Positions 13,454-14,141 of a DNA stretch of 14,141 bases are shown one piece after another; position 1 is the first letter of the stretch; each line of letters begins with the position of its first letter. The stretch is from an uncultured bacterium (GTDB lineage Bacteria > Cyanobacteriota > Vampirovibrionia > Gastranaerophilales > Gastranaerophilaceae). The position numbers and the translations under genes were made by a program. The DNA lies in NCBI GenBank assembly GCA_900551675.1, contig URXH01000049.1, forward strand, positions 1 to 14,141, read 5' to 3'. The notes under the pieces were generated by a model. It saw nothing but the letters and a program-made list of their open reading frames with translations, ran no database searches and was not told where the DNA came from.

Positions 13454-14141
13454 ATGGGAATTGTAGATGAAAAAGATTTTATAAAACGCGTCAAAAATTT
13501 GTCCGATATCTCGTTTAAACCGGGTGAAAGAAAAGATTTAAACATTCTTGATTCGCACGATTTCAGATATCTTGAGTCAGGAGAATTTAAAGCCAACCTA
13601 CATATTCATACACAATACTCGGATGGCACAATGACTATTAACGAGCTAATGGATAATGTAAAAAAATTATCCGAAAAAACTAATGATTTACTTATTGCAA
13701 TAACAGACCATGACACAATTAACGGCTGTAAAGAAGCTGAAAAACTAATTAATGAATACAACAACGTCAACATTAGCTTTGGTCTTGAAATATCAACAGT
13801 TGGAATTAATTTTCCGAAACAGACAAAACCTGTACAAATTCACCTGCTTGTTTACGGAATTAATCCAGCTGATAAAAAATTAAACAATTTCTTAAAAACT
13901 AAAATGGAACAGAAGTTACTTCTTGCTAAAGAAACTATTCAAAAGTTAAATGAAGAGCTTCCCGATTATAATTTCAACATTGAAGAAGCCTCTAAATGCC
14001 ATATCATGATTGCCAAAGGACAGGATGAAGTTGCCCACCCGCTGAAAAAATACACATCAGGAAAAATTCTGCTGAATTATTACATTCCTGATGCAGATTT
14101 TTCTTATGACTTGCCCATAAAAAAATTCAAATACCTTTTCA
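13454..14141 (+). CDS. PHP-domain metal-dependent phosphoesterase (partial, runs off the right edge)
   Basis: The frame opens with ATG at 13454 and stays open for 229 codons to the window end, so the C-terminus is missing. After an N-terminal extension of about 46 residues comes a PHP domain. Motif 1 is NLHIHTQYSDGT (48-59), with metal-ligand candidates H50, H52 and D57. Motif 2 is AITDHDTINGC (82-92), with D85 and H86. GLEIS (110-114) has E112, and IHLLVYG (129-135) has H130. PHP proteins are di- or trinuclear metal phosphoesterases acting on nucleotides, nucleic acids or histidinol phosphate. The AITDHDT-x-x-G pattern is typical of the stand-alone family that includes RNase AM (5'-3' exonuclease / 3',5'-bisphosphate nucleotidase), but the substrate here is unproven. 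No Shine-Dalgarno precedes the ATG. The gene is divergent from the sigma factor gene. Confidence 0.87.
   Translation, partial: MGIVDEKDFIKRVKNLSDISFKPGERKDLNILDSHDFRYLESGEFKANLHIHTQYSDGTMTINELMDNVKKLSEKTNDLLIAITDHDTINGCKEAEKLINEYNNVNISFGLEISTVGINFPKQTKPVQIHLLVYGINPADKKLNNFLKTKMEQKLLLAKETIQKLNEELPDYNFNIEEASKCHIMIAKGQDEVAHPLKKYTSGKILLNYYIPDADFSYDLPIKKFKYLF

Overview
The window is an AT-rich bacterial chromosome segment with tightly packed genes on both strands, standard genetic code, and no mobile element, tRNA, rRNA or CRISPR array that I could see. I infer a gut-type, non-photosynthetic cyanobacterial relative (Gastranaerophilales / 'Melainabacteria', class Vampirovibrionia). The basis is the low GC, the RpoD-like sigma factor, and above all two large unrecognised proteins whose short polar N-termini end in an F-[ST]-G motif. 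From memory I associate that N-terminal style with this lineage. The assignment is an inference, roughly 50-60 % sure.

Layout, left to right: (1) the possible 3' end of an unknown gene (1-98); (2) recN (+), DNA double-strand-break repair; (3) pgi (-), glucose-6-phosphate isomerase, convergent with recN; (4) an 847-residue membrane-anchored protein with a C-terminal J domain (-), whose 5' coding end holds a run of ten G; (5) two tandem paralogous APC-family amino acid permeases (-), overlapping by one base; (6) glyQ (-), glycyl-tRNA synthetase alpha subunit, upstream of the permeases on the same strand; (7) divergently, a 513-residue protein with kinase-like motifs and the N-terminal FTG motif (+); (8) a P-loop kinase resembling both animal-type phosphomevalonate kinase and phage T4 deoxynucleotide kinase (+); (9) an RpoD-family sigma factor (-), convergent with it and sharing a hairpin at their 3' ends; (10) divergently, a PHP-domain phosphoesterase (+) that runs off the right edge.

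Most of the window is housekeeping: repair, glycolysis, glycine charging, amino acid uptake and transcription. Two lineage-specific genes (4 and 7) sit among these. The observation most worth following is the G10 tract at codons 16-19 of gene 4. Gain or loss of one G would end the protein at about 23 or 26 residues, so the gene has the form of a slipped-strand ON/OFF switch. Together with the membrane anchor, the Pro/Glu/Lys-rich linker and the terminal J domain, this makes a candidate phase-variable chaperone-adaptor protein.
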